Positions 48,536-58,462 of a stretch of DNA of 64,000 bases are shown here, one piece after another; the stretch's first letter is position 1; each line of letters begins with the position of its first letter. Below the pieces are notes generated by a model. That model had not been told where the DNA came from. It ran no database searches and was given only the letters and a program-made list of their open reading frames with translations. Source of the stretch: Weissella coleopterorum. Its GTDB lineage: Bacteria > Bacillota > Bacilli > Lactobacillales > Lactobacillaceae. The position numbers and the translations under genes were made by a program. Location: assembly GCF_011304355.1 (NCBI RefSeq), contig NZ_CP049888.1:1178001-1242000 (forward strand), written 5' to 3'.

Positions 48536-48607
48536 GGCTCATTGGTCAAGCGGTTAAGACTCCGGTTTTTCACACCGGCATCCAGGGTTCGACTCCCTGA
48601 TGAGCTA
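48536..48607 (+). tRNA. tRNA-Glu (anticodon UUC)
   Basis: Cloverleaf found by eye: acceptor GGCTCAT/ATGAGCT (first pair G-U), D-arm with GGTCAAGCGG, anticodon stem CCGGT/ACCGG with loop TTTTCAC (anticodon TTC at 48569-48571), T-arm CAGGG-TTCGACT-CCCTG and discriminator A. CCA is not encoded. It is a single tRNA transcription unit with its own promoter and terminator. Confidence 0.95.
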
Positions 48608-48615
48608 TCGTCCTT

Positions 48616-48652
48616 AAGTGTGTCTACGTTTAGTAGATACACTTATTTTTTT
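48616..48652 (+). terminator. terminator after tRNA-Glu
   Basis: A 12-bp stem AAGTGTGTCTAC / GTAGATACACTT (one G-U) with a GTTTA loop and a run of seven T. Confidence 0.9.
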
Positions 48653-48665
48653 ATCTACTAATGAA

Positions 48666-48692
48666 AAATCAGCCATTTAAAATGGCTGCTTT
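48666..48692 (-). terminator. terminator after the aldo/keto reductase gene
   Basis: CAGCCATTT and AAATGGCTG around a single A, with A/T runs on both sides; on the minus strand TTTTT follows. Confidence 0.75.
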
Positions 48693-48720
48693 TTGCTTTA
48701 CAATTTCATAAATTCATTCT

Positions 48721-49560
48721 TTAAAAATCGAATTGCTCTGGATCAGGTCCTACACGCACGTCTCGATTCAAAGCACTAATATTTTGCATTTCCATCTCAG
48801 TCAATTCAAAATCATCTAACTCAGCATTTTCCTTTAGACGATCGGCCTTAATAGACTTCGTAATCACAATCAAATCTTGCTGTAAATCCCACTTCAAAAT
48901 AATTTGGGCCGGATTTTTATGATATTTCTTAGCCAAATTTAATAAGACTGGTTCTTGAAATAATTTCCCTTGCATCAATGGCGACCACGCTTCCGCAACA
49001 AGCTCTCGCTCAAATAATGTTTTGCGCAATGGAACTTGCGTTAACTTAGGATGTAATTCAATTTGATTCACTACCGGATTCACCGTCTTAAAAGTATCTA
49101 GCATTGATAAATGCGTATCGTTAAAATTACTAACTCCAATCGCCTTAATCTTACCTAATTTATACATCATTTCGAGGGCTTGCCACGTTGCTTTAAAACT
49201 AGTTTGACCGGGCCAGTGAATTAAATACAAATCTAAATAGTCCAATTGGAGCTTGGCAAGGCTATCCTCCACCGCTGCAACCGCTTCATCAAAACTCAAA
49301 TTATCATTCCAAATCTTTGACGTCACAAATAGATCTTCTCGTCTGAGGCCCGTTGCAGCTAAACCAGCTTGAATTCCAACACCGGTTCCTTCTTCATTTC
49401 CATAAATTTGAGCAGTATCAATTAAGCGATACCCATTAATAATCCCTTGTTCTACTACCGCTGCCGTTTGATCATTTGGAATTTGAAAGACCCCAAGTCC
49501 CATTTGTGGCATTTGGAGACCATTATTTAATTTAATCTTCTTATCCAGTGTTTTTAGCAT
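48721..49560 (-). CDS. aldo/keto reductase
   Basis: NADPH-dependent reductase of the AKR5-like bacterial group. The start at 49560 (MLKTLDKKIKLNNGLQMP) has GAGGTG 8 nt upstream; the protein is 279 residues. The catalytic tetrad is visible: Asp in RLIDTAQIYGNE with Tyr nearby, Lys in FVTSKIWND and His in YLIHWPG. The NADP site has ITKSIKADRLKEN. Such enzymes reduce a range of aldehydes (for example 2,5-diketogluconate or methylglyoxal); the substrate here is open. Confidence 0.9.
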   Translation of the reverse strand: MLKTLDKKIKLNNGLQMPQMGLGVFQIPNDQTAAVVEQGIINGYRLIDTAQIYGNEEGTGVGIQAGLAATGLRREDLFVTSKIWNDNLSFDEAVAAVEDSLAKLQLDYLDLYLIHWPGQTSFKATWQALEMMYKLGKIKAIGVSNFNDTHLSMLDTFKTVNPVVNQIELHPKLTQVPLRKTLFERELVAEAWSPLMQGKLFQEPVLLNLAKKYHKNPAQIILKWDLQQDLIVITKSIKADRLKENAELDDFELTEMEMQNISALNRDVRVGPDPEQFDF

Positions 49561-49683
49561 TTTTACCACACCTCTTTTCTCATCAGTACTTCTATATATA
49601 ATAAGTGCTGAGCAAACTAACCAGTACCCACTTTAAAGTTCGTTACTGACTTCAAAGTACCTCCAATCTAAAATAAAACGAAT

Positions 49684-49724
49684 AATCATCAACCATTCCC
49701 ACTCACTAGGTACAGTTGATGATT
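49684..49724 (-). terminator. possible terminator after mutS2
   Basis: AATCATCAAC and GTTGATGATT pair over a 21-nt loop; the following minus-strand sequence is T-rich but interrupted. Confidence 0.5.
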
Positions 49725-49735
49725 ACTCGTGTTCA

Positions 49736-52138
49736 TTAATTTAATTCTGCGTAGGTAGCCCCTTGATCCGGCCCAGTAAAGTTAAATTGCTTCACTGCTC
49801 GATGCGAACGAAGGTATTCATGTGTTCCTTTTCGAATCGCACCCGTTCCTTTTCCATGAATAATCTCAACACTAGATAAATTATTCAGTAACGCGCTATC
49901 AATAAACCGGTCCAATTCATGCATTGCAGCCTCATACCGAACTCCGCGCAGATCCAATGTTGCTGAAGCATTGGCCCGATTTGTTGCCTGATTTAAACTG
50001 ACATTACGCTTTGACTTCGCATTGACATTATTTTTAACCTGCTTAGTCTTATTCGTTTGGGTCGCCATGACTCCAGATTGCTTTTCAATTTCAGTGCCTG
50101 GAAGAACCATCTTTAAGATTCCAATTTGGACTTCATATTTACCATCCTTTAATTGCCGTAAGATGGTCCCCTGTTGCCCATATTCTGGTACTAAGACCGT
50201 ATCACCCACGGCAATGGCAACCTGTTTTTTAGTTTTTGCTCTGCGTAGGATTCGATTGTTTTCAGCGGTTGGTTCCTGTTTCAACGCATTTAGAGCCCCT
50301 TTAGCATCAATAATTTGGTTCTCTTTGACATTTGCCCCCTGCCGTTGCAGACGATGCAACTCAGCGATAATTTTATCCGCTTGTTTGCGCGATTCCGCCA
50401 CAATATGATTCGCTTCACTCTGAGCCTGATTTAACATTTGGGCCTGCTCAACTTCAAATTTTGTAGTTGCTTGATCTAATTGATTGGTTTTAACGCGGTT
50501 GATTTGTAACTGTTGCTCTAATTCAATTTGTTGCTTAGTGACCAAATTGCGTTTATCAACCAAATCTTGAATCATATCATTGAGTTCTTGTGAATCATCA
50601 CTAGTCAACTGACTAGCTTGTTCGATAATCGCATTAGATAGTCCTAAGCGTTTTGAAATTTCCAATGCATTTGATCGACCCGGGATTCCAATCATAAACC
50701 GATACGTAGGCTTTAATGTTTCTACATCAAATTCCATCGAAGCATTAATCGTATCAACACGATTATAACCATAAACCTTTAATTCTGGGTAATGTGTCGT
50801 AGCAACCGTGTACGCCCCCACGGCCCCAACAGCATCTAATATTGCCATAGCTAAGGCTGCACCTTCTTGTGGATCCGTTCCAGCGCCTAGTTCATCGAAT
50901 AGAACTAAAGAATTAGCCGTTATTTGATATAGAATATCGACAATATTAACCATGTGAGAACTAAACGTTGACAGCGACTGCTCAATCGACTGTTCATCTC
51001 CGATATCGGCAAAAATATTATCAAAGATGCCCACAGTTGAGTATTCATCAGCAGGAATAAACAATCCCGACTGTGCCATTATTTGTAATAAACCTAAAGT
51101 TTTAAGCGTTATTGTTTTCCCACCTGTATTTGGTCCGGTCACAATAATCGCCGAGTAATCTTCGCCTAGAATAATATCATTAGCAACCGCACGTCTCTGG
51201 TCCAACAGTGGATGACGGGCTTGGATTAATCGAATATTCTTTTCAGAACTATATTCAGGTTGAACTGCTTTCAAATCAACTGCGTAAAGGGCCTTTGCAT
51301 TTACAAAATCGAGATGACCTAATAATTGCGCATTTTCTAAAATTTCATCTTGATATGGTTGTAAAGCCATTGATAAATCATGTAGCACCCGCACTTCTTC
51401 TGCCCGTTCCTTTAGTTGAGCTTCTTTTAACCGATTATTGAGATCAACTACTGGTGCAGGTTCAATATAAAGTGTTTGGCCTGTTTGACTTTGATCATGC
51501 ACAACGCCACCAAATTTATTGCGATTCTCTGCACGTACGGGTACAACATATCGATCATTTCGAATCGTTACAATCGGGTCCGATAAATACTTAGCCATTT
51601 TACCCCGAGTATATTCTTGCATCTTTTGGCGAATCCCATTCTCAGTGCCCAAGATCAATTGACGAATCCGCTTTAACTCACTGGAAGCTTCATCGGTAAT
51701 TCTACCATCTTGGTCAATCGCTTGATTTAATTGTTTAGTAAGCTCTGGTAGAGTCATTAAACGATCTACATAGGGACTTAGATGTTCCAATTCTTCATCA
51801 TGATCCAAAATAAAATTATCAAAGAATTGTTTCACTTGGCCAGTCGCAAATAATACCCGACCAACTTGCGCTAATTCTGTTCCATTTAGATCGGCATCAA
51901 TTTTTAACCGCTTCATTTGGGGTTTAATATTACCAAGGCGTGATAACTGCATCCCCCCCGCGATTCGAATAATTGTCATTGCATCAGCGGTTTCAGCCAA
52001 CCATTTCTGCATTTCATTGGCATCACTAGTCGGGGTTAGGGTTTCCAATTCAAGTTCACCACCGGCTGTCATAATTTTATTATGTAGCTGTTGTTTGATG
52101 ACATCATATTCAAGTGTTTCTAATATTTTATGATTCAT
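49736..52138 (-). CDS. mutS2: MutS2 (ribosome-associated/recombination-suppressing ATPase with Smr domain)
   Basis: An 800-residue MutS-family protein. MutS2 lacks the mismatch-recognition domain and acts against recombination and, in Bacillus, on collided ribosomes. Walker A GPNTGGKTITLKTLG, LVLFDELGAGTDPQEG and TTHYPELK are present, then a long coiled coil and a C-terminal Smr nuclease domain (LDLRGVRYEAAMHELD, IIHGKGTGAIRKG). It follows zapA and cvpA, the usual order. Confidence 0.96.
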   Translation of the reverse strand: MNHKILETLEYDVIKQQLHNKIMTAGGELELETLTPTSDANEMQKWLAETADAMTIIRIAGGMQLSRLGNIKPQMKRLKIDADLNGTELAQVGRVLFATGQVKQFFDNFILDHDEELEHLSPYVDRLMTLPELTKQLNQAIDQDGRITDEASSELKRIRQLILGTENGIRQKMQEYTRGKMAKYLSDPIVTIRNDRYVVPVRAENRNKFGGVVHDQSQTGQTLYIEPAPVVDLNNRLKEAQLKERAEEVRVLHDLSMALQPYQDEILENAQLLGHLDFVNAKALYAVDLKAVQPEYSSEKNIRLIQARHPLLDQRRAVANDIILGEDYSAIIVTGPNTGGKTITLKTLGLLQIMAQSGLFIPADEYSTVGIFDNIFADIGDEQSIEQSLSTFSSHMVNIVDILYQITANSLVLFDELGAGTDPQEGAALAMAILDAVGAVGAYTVATTHYPELKVYGYNRVDTINASMEFDVETLKPTYRFMIGIPGRSNALEISKRLGLSNAIIEQASQLTSDDSQELNDMIQDLVDKRNLVTKQQIELEQQLQINRVKTNQLDQATTKFEVEQAQMLNQAQSEANHIVAESRKQADKIIAELHRLQRQGANVKENQIIDAKGALNALKQEPTAENNRILRRAKTKKQVAIAVGDTVLVPEYGQQGTILRQLKDGKYEVQIGILKMVLPGTEIEKQSGVMATQTNKTKQVKNNVNAKSKRNVSLNQATNRANASATLDLRGVRYEAAMHELDRFIDSALLNNLSSVEIIHGKGTGAIRKGTHEYLRSHRAVKQFNFTGPDQGATYAELN

Positions 52139-52253
52139 TAGTTGTTTCCTTCCATTGTTTTTCTGATTTTAAATTTAAATAACTGATTTCATTATAACAG
52201 TAACTGAGCCAAGCTTATATTTACGGACAAATACCTATCTATTCTAATAAAAA

Positions 52254-52275
52254 AGCATTTGGATATCCAAACGCT
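52254..52275 (-). terminator. terminator after cvpA
   Basis: GCGTTTGG and CCAAATGC (one G-U) with an ATAT loop, followed by six T on the minus strand. mutS2 may therefore have its own promoter. Confidence 0.75.
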
Positions 52276-52283
52276 CTCATTAA

Positions 52284-52820
52284 CTACATTAGCAAAAACC
52301 ACTCATATATTTTTTCAGATAAAATTGGAGTCTGCTGCATGATTGTTTGCGCCAGCGTCGAGTAGGTAATTTGTTCATGAAGCCACGTAATATCGAGTGC
52401 CCCAGCAATGTATAAGAAGAAAAAAATTCCCAAATACATAATTATAAGACTCAACAATGCTCCAGCTAATCGATTAACTGTTCCTACCAATGGAACCTTG
52501 TTTATAAATTTCAGTCCCCTTTGTAGCCGATGTAAAAGATAAAAACCGACTCCAGTGATTAGCGAAAAGCCAATTCCAGAATACAAAAATTTATTAGATT
52601 GATTAACTAAATTATCAGTCACCGGAGAAGACCAATTTGACGCAAAAGACCATTGTAAATGTTCAGCCAAAAATTGACCAATATTGTGCGATAGCATAAT
52701 TGCAATCGTCCAAATAATAATCCGTCCTACAAATCGAAACAGCGTTTTTACTAATCCACTACGATATCCATTCATCGCTGCCACAAAAAACAATCCTAAA
52801 ATTATAATTGTAATGACCAT
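52284..52820 (-). CDS. CvpA family membrane protein
   Basis: A 178-residue protein with four membrane helices. The N-terminal MNGYRSGLVKTLFRFVGRII and the later VPLVGTVNRLAGALLSLI are CvpA signatures. CvpA was first linked to colicin V production in E. coli; the Firmicutes role is undefined. It overlaps zapA by one base (ATGA-type junction). Confidence 0.88.
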   Translation of the reverse strand: MVITIIILGLFFVAAMNGYRSGLVKTLFRFVGRIIIWTIAIMLSHNIGQFLAEHLQWSFASNWSSPVTDNLVNQSNKFLYSGIGFSLITGVGFYLLHRLQRGLKFINKVPLVGTVNRLAGALLSLIIMYLGIFFFLYIAGALDITWLHEQITYSTLAQTIMQQTPILSEKIYEWFLLM

Positions 52821-53044
52821 TAATTTTCCTCATATTTATGTTGCATACTAAGTTGATCAGATAGCGCATTTAAGGCGATTAACACTAGCGCATCATTTTG
52901 ATTCAATTGGGCATTTTGCTGCTGTAAATCAATTAACTGTGTATTAGCAAGTTTAAAAACCGCCTGCATATGTGCTTCGTTCTCTGACGTTGATAAAGTA
53001 TATGTTTTTCCTAATATCTGTCCTTGGACTCGATTCATCACCAT
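52820..53044 (-). CDS. zapA: cell division protein ZapA
   Basis: Small FtsZ-ring stabiliser. The 74-residue protein fits ZapA: N-terminal beta hairpin with QILGKTYTLST, the helix ENEAHMQAVFKLANTQL and a coiled-coil tail, here shorter than in proteobacteria. Its position before cvpA and mutS2 supports the call. Confidence 0.85.
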   Translation of the reverse strand: MVMNRVQGQILGKTYTLSTSENEAHMQAVFKLANTQLIDLQQQNAQLNQNDALVLIALNALSDQLSMQHKYEEN

Positions 53045-53135
53045 TCCGGATTCTCCCCATTCATTACAATTTAATTTTCACGACTAGCCAAGTATCATTT
53101 CAGGCGTACCCCTAAAACTTATCCTTTAATTTGAT

Positions 53136-53170
53136 AAAAACGCTTTGAAAAGAACCTTCAAAGCGTTTTT
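53136..53170 (-). terminator. terminator after engB
   Basis: A 14-bp stem AAAAACGCTTTGAA / TTCAAAGCGTTTTT with a 7-nt loop. Confidence 0.88.
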
Positions 53171-53216
53171 AAACGTGCAAATTATCGATTAATTTACCCG
53201 TACTAACCAATGAAGA

Positions 53217-53846
53217 TTAAAGCTCATCGGTTTCGATAAAATCAGTTCCGTCTAGCATCCGAGCCTCAATCCATTCCCAAACAATATCTTTGCCATATTT
53301 GGTTTCAGAAGAAAAAATTTCAAAATCGGTTGTTTGATCTTTAAATTGTAATGCTTTTTTAATCGTACTTTCAGACTTATTCCAACGTCCACGAGCAATT
53401 TTATCTGCCTTAGTTGCAACGACTAGAACTGGCAAACCACCCATTTCATCCGAGCTTAGCCATTGATACATTTCAATATCTTCCTTGGATGGCGCATGCC
53501 GAGCATCTACTAATTGAATAACCCCTTTTAAAACTTCACGTTTAGCTAAGTATTCACCAATCATGACTTGAAATTGTTCACGGGCGCTCTTTGAAACCTT
53601 CGCATAGCCATAACCCGGAACATCGACAAAGAAAACTTGATCTTCAACTTTATAAAAATTCAAAGTTTGGGTTTTTCCTGGTTGAGAAGACGTACGCGCG
53701 AAAGCTTTTCGATTAATCAGAGTATTCGTTAACGAAGATTTACCAACATTTGACCGTCCAATCAACGCAATTTCCGGTAAATTATCAGTTGGATATTGAC
53801 TAGGTCGTACCGCCGACATTACCATTTCAACATTATGCACTTCCAT
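53217..53846 (-). CDS. engB: ribosome biogenesis GTP-binding protein EngB (YsxC)
   Basis: Essential GTPase of 50S assembly. The 209-residue protein has G1 [13 protein letters not shown]3 [11 protein letters not shown] and G4 ATKADK. It follows clpX by about 30 nt in the tig-clpX-engB order. Confidence 0.96.
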   Translation of the reverse strand: MEVHNVEMVMSAVRPSQYPTDNLPEIALIGRSNVGKSSLTNTLINRKAFARTSSQPGKTQTLNFYKVEDQVFFVDVPGYGYAKVSKSAREQFQVMIGEYLAKREVLKGVIQLVDARHAPSKEDIEMYQWLSSDEMGGLPVLVVATKADKIARGRWNKSESTIKKALQFKDQTTDFEIFSSETKYGKDIVWEWIEARMLDGTDFIETDEL

Positions 53847-53874
53847 TTGGTTTGGCTCTCCTTTTAATTCAAGC

Positions 53875-55116
53875 TTACTTTAGTACCACTGTAGGGTCGG
53901 TATGCTTCTCGACATTCTCTTTTGAAATAATAACTTGCTTAACATCATTTCGACTAGGAATTTCAAACATTACATCTAGCATAACTTCCTCAATAATTGA
54001 ACGTAAACCTCGGGCCCCAGTTTCACGTTCAATTGCTAAGTGTGCCATGGCCTGTAAAGCTTCTGGATCAAATTGAAGTTCGACCCCGTCTAAGGCTAAC
54101 AAGGCCTCATACTGTTTGGTTAGCGCATTCTTTGGCTTCGTCAAAATTTGCACTAAATCATCTTCCGTTAATTGTTCCAAAGCAGTTAAGATTGGCAGTC
54201 GCCCTATGAATTCGGGAATCAAACCAAAGGTCATCAAATCTTCGGGTAAAATCTGTTGCATCAAACTTTTATCGACCTGTGTTTTAGTCCCAGTACTAAT
54301 CGTTCCAAACCCAATCGTCTTAGCACCTAAGCGTTCCTTCACGATACTTTCAATTCCTGCAAAAGCACCTCCTACAATAAAGAGTATATTTTTTGTATTG
54401 ATCTGAATGAATTCTTGATTGGGATGCTTCCGACCTCCTTGCGGTGGCACGTTGGCAATTGTACCTTCAATCATTTTCAAAAGAGCTTGTTGAACTCCTT
54501 CACCTGAAACGTCACGCGTAATTGAAACATTTTCAGATTTTTTTGCTATTTTGTCAATTTCATCAATATAAATAATTCCATGCTCCGCCCGATCCACATC
54601 GTAGTCCGCTGCTTGAATTAACTTTAACAAAATATTTTCAACGTCTTCCCCCACATAACCGGCCTCAGTTAACGTAGTTGCATCCGCAATCGCAAATGGC
54701 ACATTTAACATTGTGGCTAGTGACTGGGCAATATAGGTTTTTCCCGATCCAGTTGGACCAACCATCGCAATATTTGATTTTTGGAGCTCAACATTGCTAT
54801 CTTCAGGATTTATATCTAACGTTGCGTTAATCCGTTTATAGTGATTATATACAGCAACCGCCAAGGTCCGCTTAGCATCTTCTTGTCCAACTACATAAGT
54901 ATTTAAATTAGTCACAATTTCAGCCGGAGTCATCAATTTGATCTGATTATCTTGCGCATCTTGTTGCAAATCTTCATCAATAATGTGTTGAGCTAATTCA
55001 ACACATTCGTTACAGATAAAGACACCGGGTCCGGCAACTAATTTTTTTACTTCAGTCGATGATTTCCCACAAAATGAGCAATATGCTGCAGTTGTGTTAT
55101 CAGTTGTATCAATCAT
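53875..55116 (-). CDS. clpX: ATP-dependent Clp protease ATP-binding subunit ClpX
   Basis: AAA+ unfoldase that feeds ClpP. The zinc-binding domain has CSFCGKSS and CNECVELA (Cys4), then Walker [13 protein letters not shown], Walker [11 protein letters not shown], the pore loop GYVGEDVEN and the IGF loop region IGFGTIS. The ATG at 55116 is 8 nt from GGGGAG; a GTG directly before it is less well spaced. The product is 413 residues. A likely promoter lies at 55151-55179. Confidence 0.96.
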   Translation of the reverse strand: MIDTTDNTTAAYCSFCGKSSTEVKKLVAGPGVFICNECVELAQHIIDEDLQQDAQDNQIKLMTPAEIVTNLNTYVVGQEDAKRTLAVAVYNHYKRINATLDINPEDSNVELQKSNIAMVGPTGSGKTYIAQSLATMLNVPFAIADATTLTEAGYVGEDVENILLKLIQAADYDVDRAEHGIIYIDEIDKIAKKSENVSITRDVSGEGVQQALLKMIEGTIANVPPQGGRKHPNQEFIQINTKNILFIVGGAFAGIESIVKERLGAKTIGFGTISTGTKTQVDKSLMQQILPEDLMTFGLIPEFIGRLPILTALEQLTEDDLVQILTKPKNALTKQYEALLALDGVELQFDPEALQAMAHLAIERETGARGLRSIIEEVMLDVMFEIPSRNDVKQVIISKENVEKHTDPTVVLK

Positions 55117-55150
55117 CACTTAATCTCCCCTTCTCTACTTTCAAAATTAA

Positions 55151-55179
55151 TTATTACTATTGTAACAAAATATGGTCAA
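55151..55179 (-). promoter_or_regulatory. clpX promoter candidate
   Basis: TTGACC (55174-55179) and TAATAA (55151-55156) with a 17-nt spacer on the minus strand. Confidence 0.45.
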
Positions 55180-55264
55180 AAGCTAAACATAATAAACATT
55201 GAATCTGATTTTGTTGCCGAGGGGTCAAAGTAGCCCAATGCAACATTTCATTAAGCTGATTAAA

Positions 55265-55290
55265 AAAACCACTTCTACAGAAGTGGTTTT
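55265..55290 (-). terminator. terminator after tig
   Basis: A 12-bp stem AAAACCACTTCT / AGAAGTGGTTTT with a 2-nt centre and A/T runs on both sides. Confidence 0.85.
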
Positions 55291-55302
55291 TATTTAAGAT
55301 AA

Positions 55303-56601
55303 TTAAGCTTCAATGGCTGAATCAACGATTGTATTAACCGCTTGCTTGACAGCAATATCATGAGCCAACATATCATCTGAAAGTGCATTGCGAATTGCAT
55401 CTTCTTCCATTCCATATTGAGCAGCCAATGACTTCACTTCAGCATCGATTTCAGCTTGATCTGGTGTAATTCCTTCAGCTTTAACGATCGCTTCCAAAAC
55501 CAAACTAGTCTTTACGCGCTTTTCAGCACCTTCAGCATATTGATTATGAATATCTTCGTTTGTCTGTCCTGTAATTTGTGAATACATTTCTGGTGAAATA
55601 CCTTGGTTTTGCATTGAAGCAAAGAATGAATTCATTTGACGGTAGATATCTTCATCAAGCATTGCAGCTGGAATCTCATCACCAACAACCTTAGCATTAT
55701 CAACAGCCAATGAAACGGCTTCGTCTTCCTTAGCTTCGGCAGCTTCATTTTTCTTAGCTTCAGCCAAACGATCCTTCGTCTTAGCCTTCAACTCTTCCAA
55801 ACCAGCAACTTCTTCATCAACGTCCTTTGCAAATTCGTCATCTAAGGCTGGCACTTCTTTAACCTTAACTTCATGAATAGTTGTTGCAAAGATGGCATCT
55901 TTACCAGCTAAGTCTTCAGCTTGATAATCAGTGGGGAAAGTAACCTTAACTTCAACTGATTCTTCAGCCTTATGCCCAACTAATTGTTCTTCAAAACCAG
56001 GGATAAATTGTCCTGAACCGAGTTCAAGGCTAAAGTTTTCACCTTTACCACCTTCGAAGTGATCACCATCAACTGATCCATCAAAATCGATCACAACAGT
56101 ATCACCGTTTTCGGCCGCACGGTCTTCAGCTAATACCAACTCAGCTTGACCTTGACGCATTGTCTCAATTTCAGCATCAACATCAGCATCTGAAACTTCA
56201 ACATCTTGCTTCTTAATTGTCAAACCTTTGTATTCGCCTAATTCAATTTCAGGTGCAATTTCAACTTCAGCTGAAATAACCCAAGCTTGACCCTTTTCCA
56301 ATGATTCAACCCCAATTTGTGGTTGGTTAACTGGTGCAATTCCAGTTGCATCGATGGCTGATGGATAAGCTTCTTGCAATGCAAAATTTAATGCATCTTC
56401 GTACAAGGCTTCTTCACCAAAGCGGGCAATAAACATTTGCTTAGGCATCTTACCTTTACGGAATCCAGGAACATCCAAAGTATCCTTGATCTTGTTAAAA
56501 GCAGCATCAATTGCTGCGGCATGATCTTCAACTGGGATTTCAAACTTCAAAGTCCCTTTGTTTCCATCACCACGTGTAAATTCTGCATTCTTTGCAACCA
56601 T
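55303..56601 (-). CDS. tig: trigger factor
   Basis: Ribosome-bound chaperone and peptidyl-prolyl isomerase. The 432-residue protein has the ribosome-docking signature VPGFRKGKMPKQMF (about 44-58), the FKBP-type PPIase domain (GDTVVIDFDGSVDGDHFEGG, LGSGQFIPGFEEQLVGH) and the helical C-terminal domain. It lies between tuf and clpX. Confidence 0.97.
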   Translation of the reverse strand: MVAKNAEFTRGDGNKGTLKFEIPVEDHAAAIDAAFNKIKDTLDVPGFRKGKMPKQMFIARFGEEALYEDALNFALQEAYPSAIDATGIAPVNQPQIGVESLEKGQAWVISAEVEIAPEIELGEYKGLTIKKQDVEVSDADVDAEIETMRQGQAELVLAEDRAAENGDTVVIDFDGSVDGDHFEGGKGENFSLELGSGQFIPGFEEQLVGHKAEESVEVKVTFPTDYQAEDLAGKDAIFATTIHEVKVKEVPALDDEFAKDVDEEVAGLEELKAKTKDRLAEAKKNEAAEAKEDEAVSLAVDNAKVVGDEIPAAMLDEDIYRQMNSFFASMQNQGISPEMYSQITGQTNEDIHNQYAEGAEKRVKTSLVLEAIVKAEGITPDQAEIDAEVKSLAAQYGMEEDAIRNALSDDMLAHDIAVKQAVNTIVDSAIEA

Positions 56602-56827
56602 TATAATTATTCCTCCACAGTCAATTAACTTATCTTTTTAGTTAATCCGTTAATTTCAATTAACATACTTATATATTTTATCGTATTTTAGTAAGTTTGC
56701 ATAGGGTTCCATCGTTAATTTTGTGTGTTTTAACTACTTTACTTTCAGGAATGTTCAGCCCAACCGAAACTTTAATTTCGTTAATTGATTTCTACTATCA
56801 AATGCCAATTAATTCATATACAAAAAA
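56602..56827. other. tig upstream region
   Basis: AT-rich spacer between tig and the tuf terminator. It should contain the tig promoter, but only a weak TAAAAT-like -10 candidate near the tig end was seen. No gene or strong repeat is visible. Confidence 0.4.
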
Positions 56828-56855
56828 AGAGAATCCGAATAAATTCAGATTCTCT
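56828..56855 (-). terminator. terminator after tuf
   Basis: AGAGAATC and GATTCTCT with an inner GAAT/ATTC pairing, followed by seven T on the minus strand. Confidence 0.85.
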
Positions 56856-56901
56856 TCTCGTTAGAAGTATTACTTCTTCAAAAATTAATTCTAATTAAAA
56901 A

Positions 56902-58089
56902 TTAGTCTTTGATTTCTGAAACAGTTCCGGCACCGACAGTACGTCCACCTTCACGAACAGTAAACTTCAAACCTTGTTCGATGGCAACTGGAGCGATCAA
57001 TTCGATATCGAATGTAACGTGATCTCCAGGCATAACCATTTCAACACCTTCTGGCAATTGAACAACCCCAGTTACGTCAGTAGTGTGGAAGTAGAATTGT
57101 GGACGGTAGTTAGTGAAGAATGGAGTGTGACGTCCACCTTCTTCTTTGGTCAAAACATAAACTTCGGCCAAGAACTTAGTATGAGTTTGGATTGATCCTG
57201 GCTTTGCCAAAACTTGTCCACGCTCAATTTCAGTACGGTCAACACCACGCAATAATGCTCCGATGTTATCTCCAGCTTGTCCTTGATCCATTGTCTTACG
57301 GAACATTTCGATTCCAGTAACAACAGTCTTGCGAACTTCTGGCTTCAAACCGATGATTTCAACTTCATCGTTCAATACAACAGTTCCACGGTCAACACGA
57401 CCTGATGCAACAGTTCCACGTCCAGTGATAGTAAATACATCTTCGACAGGCATCAAGAATGGCTTGTCAGTATCACGTTCTGGAGTAGGGATGTATGAAT
57501 CAACAGTATCCATCAATTCTTCGATAACCTTAACTTGTTCAGCATCACCCTCTAGGGCCTTCAAAGCTGAACCACGGATGAATGGTACATCATCGCCAGG
57601 GAAATCGTATTCTGAAAGCAATTCACGTGCTTCCATCTCAACCAAGTCAACCAATTCTTCATCGTCAACCAAGTCAGTCTTATTCAAGAAGACGATCAAG
57701 TATTCAACTCCAACTTGGTGGGCCAACAAAATGTGCTCACGAGTTTGTGGCATTGGTCCGTCAGTAGCGGCGATAACCAAGATGGCACCGTCCATTTGAG
57801 CGGCTCCAGTGATCATGTTCTTAACGTAGTCCGCGTGCCCAGGGGCATCGATGTGGGCATAGTGACGTGCTTCAGTCTCATACTCGATGTGAGCAGTGTT
57901 GATCGTGATTCCACGTTCGCGTTCTTCAGGCGCAGCGTCAATCGCAGCAAAGTCTTGTTGTTGTGCCAATCCCTTGTCAGCCAAAACCTTTGAGATTGCG
58001 GCAGTCAAAGTAGTCTTACCGTGGTCGACGTGTCCAATAGTTCCAATGTTAACGTGCGGCTTAGTGCGCTCGTAATGTTCCTTAGCCAA
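56902..58089 (-). CDS. tuf: elongation factor Tu
   Basis: Delivers aminoacyl-tRNA to the ribosome. G1 [10 protein letters not shown]3 [12 protein letters not shown] and G4 NKTDLVDD are present. An ATG exists at 58095, but the AGGAGG at 58098-58103 would be only 2 nt from it. The TTG at 58089 is 8 nt from AGGAGG and yields the canonical N-terminus [16 protein letters not shown], so it is chosen; the product is 395 residues. EF-Tu is followed by a strong terminator and then tig. Confidence 0.95.
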   Translation of the reverse strand: MAKEHYERTKPHVNIGTIGHVDHGKTTLTAAISKVLADKGLAQQQDFAAIDAAPEERERGITINTAHIEYETEARHYAHIDAPGHADYVKNMITGAAQMDGAILVIAATDGPMPQTREHILLAHQVGVEYLIVFLNKTDLVDDEELVDLVEMEARELLSEYDFPGDDVPFIRGSALKALEGDAEQVKVIEELMDTVDSYIPTPERDTDKPFLMPVEDVFTITGRGTVASGRVDRGTVVLNDEVEIIGLKPEVRKTVVTGIEMFRKTMDQGQAGDNIGALLRGVDRTEIERGQVLAKPGSIQTHTKFLAEVYVLTKEEGGRHTPFFTNYRPQFYFHTTDVTGVVQLPEGVEMVMPGDHVTFDIELIAPVAIEQGLKFTVREGGRTVGAGTVSEIKD

Positions 58090-58152
58090 AAGCATATCCT
58101 CCTAATTTTCGTAAGTCGAAAACATGTTTACAACTTAAAAGTTGCTAAAACT

Positions 58153-58181
58153 ATTATACCCCAAAAGGATAATAGGATAAA
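58153..58181 (-). promoter_or_regulatory. tuf promoter candidate
   Basis: TATAAT on the minus strand (58153-58158) with a weak TTTATC -35 (58176-58181) 17 nt upstream. About 150 bp separates it from the left att copy, so integration did not disturb it. Confidence 0.45.
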
Positions 58182-58328
58182 CAACCCATTCGAAAATAAT
58201 TTAATTGATTTCTCCCCTTTGGGAAGCTGTTAATAATTATATAAGACCAAAATTGGTTTGTAAATATGTTTTTATGCAATATATCAACAATTTCTCAGTT
58301 TTTGGAAGTTTTGATTTAAATAATTCAT

Positions 58329-58345
58329 TAAATCACATTAAGTTC
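58329..58345 (+). repeat. left attachment site (attL) copy
   Basis: Identical 17 bp to 63220-63236; flanking bases differ on both sides. It lies 118 bp beyond the integrase stop codon, a typical int-att distance. Confidence 0.75.
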
Positions 58346-58462
58346 ACGCTTCATATTGCAAACAGCTTAACAACACCATTTAAAATAGTTTGATAATCGA
58401 ACAAGCACGGTCGAAATCGTGTTTATTTAAACTTAACCTAATAACGTAATGCAATATTAAGT

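Noticed and set aside
55172..55232. CtsR-type heptads (GGTCAAA) before clpX
   Set aside because: Two single heptads occur about 50 bp apart; the CtsR operator needs tandem heptads with 3-nt spacing. One of them coincides with a -35 box.
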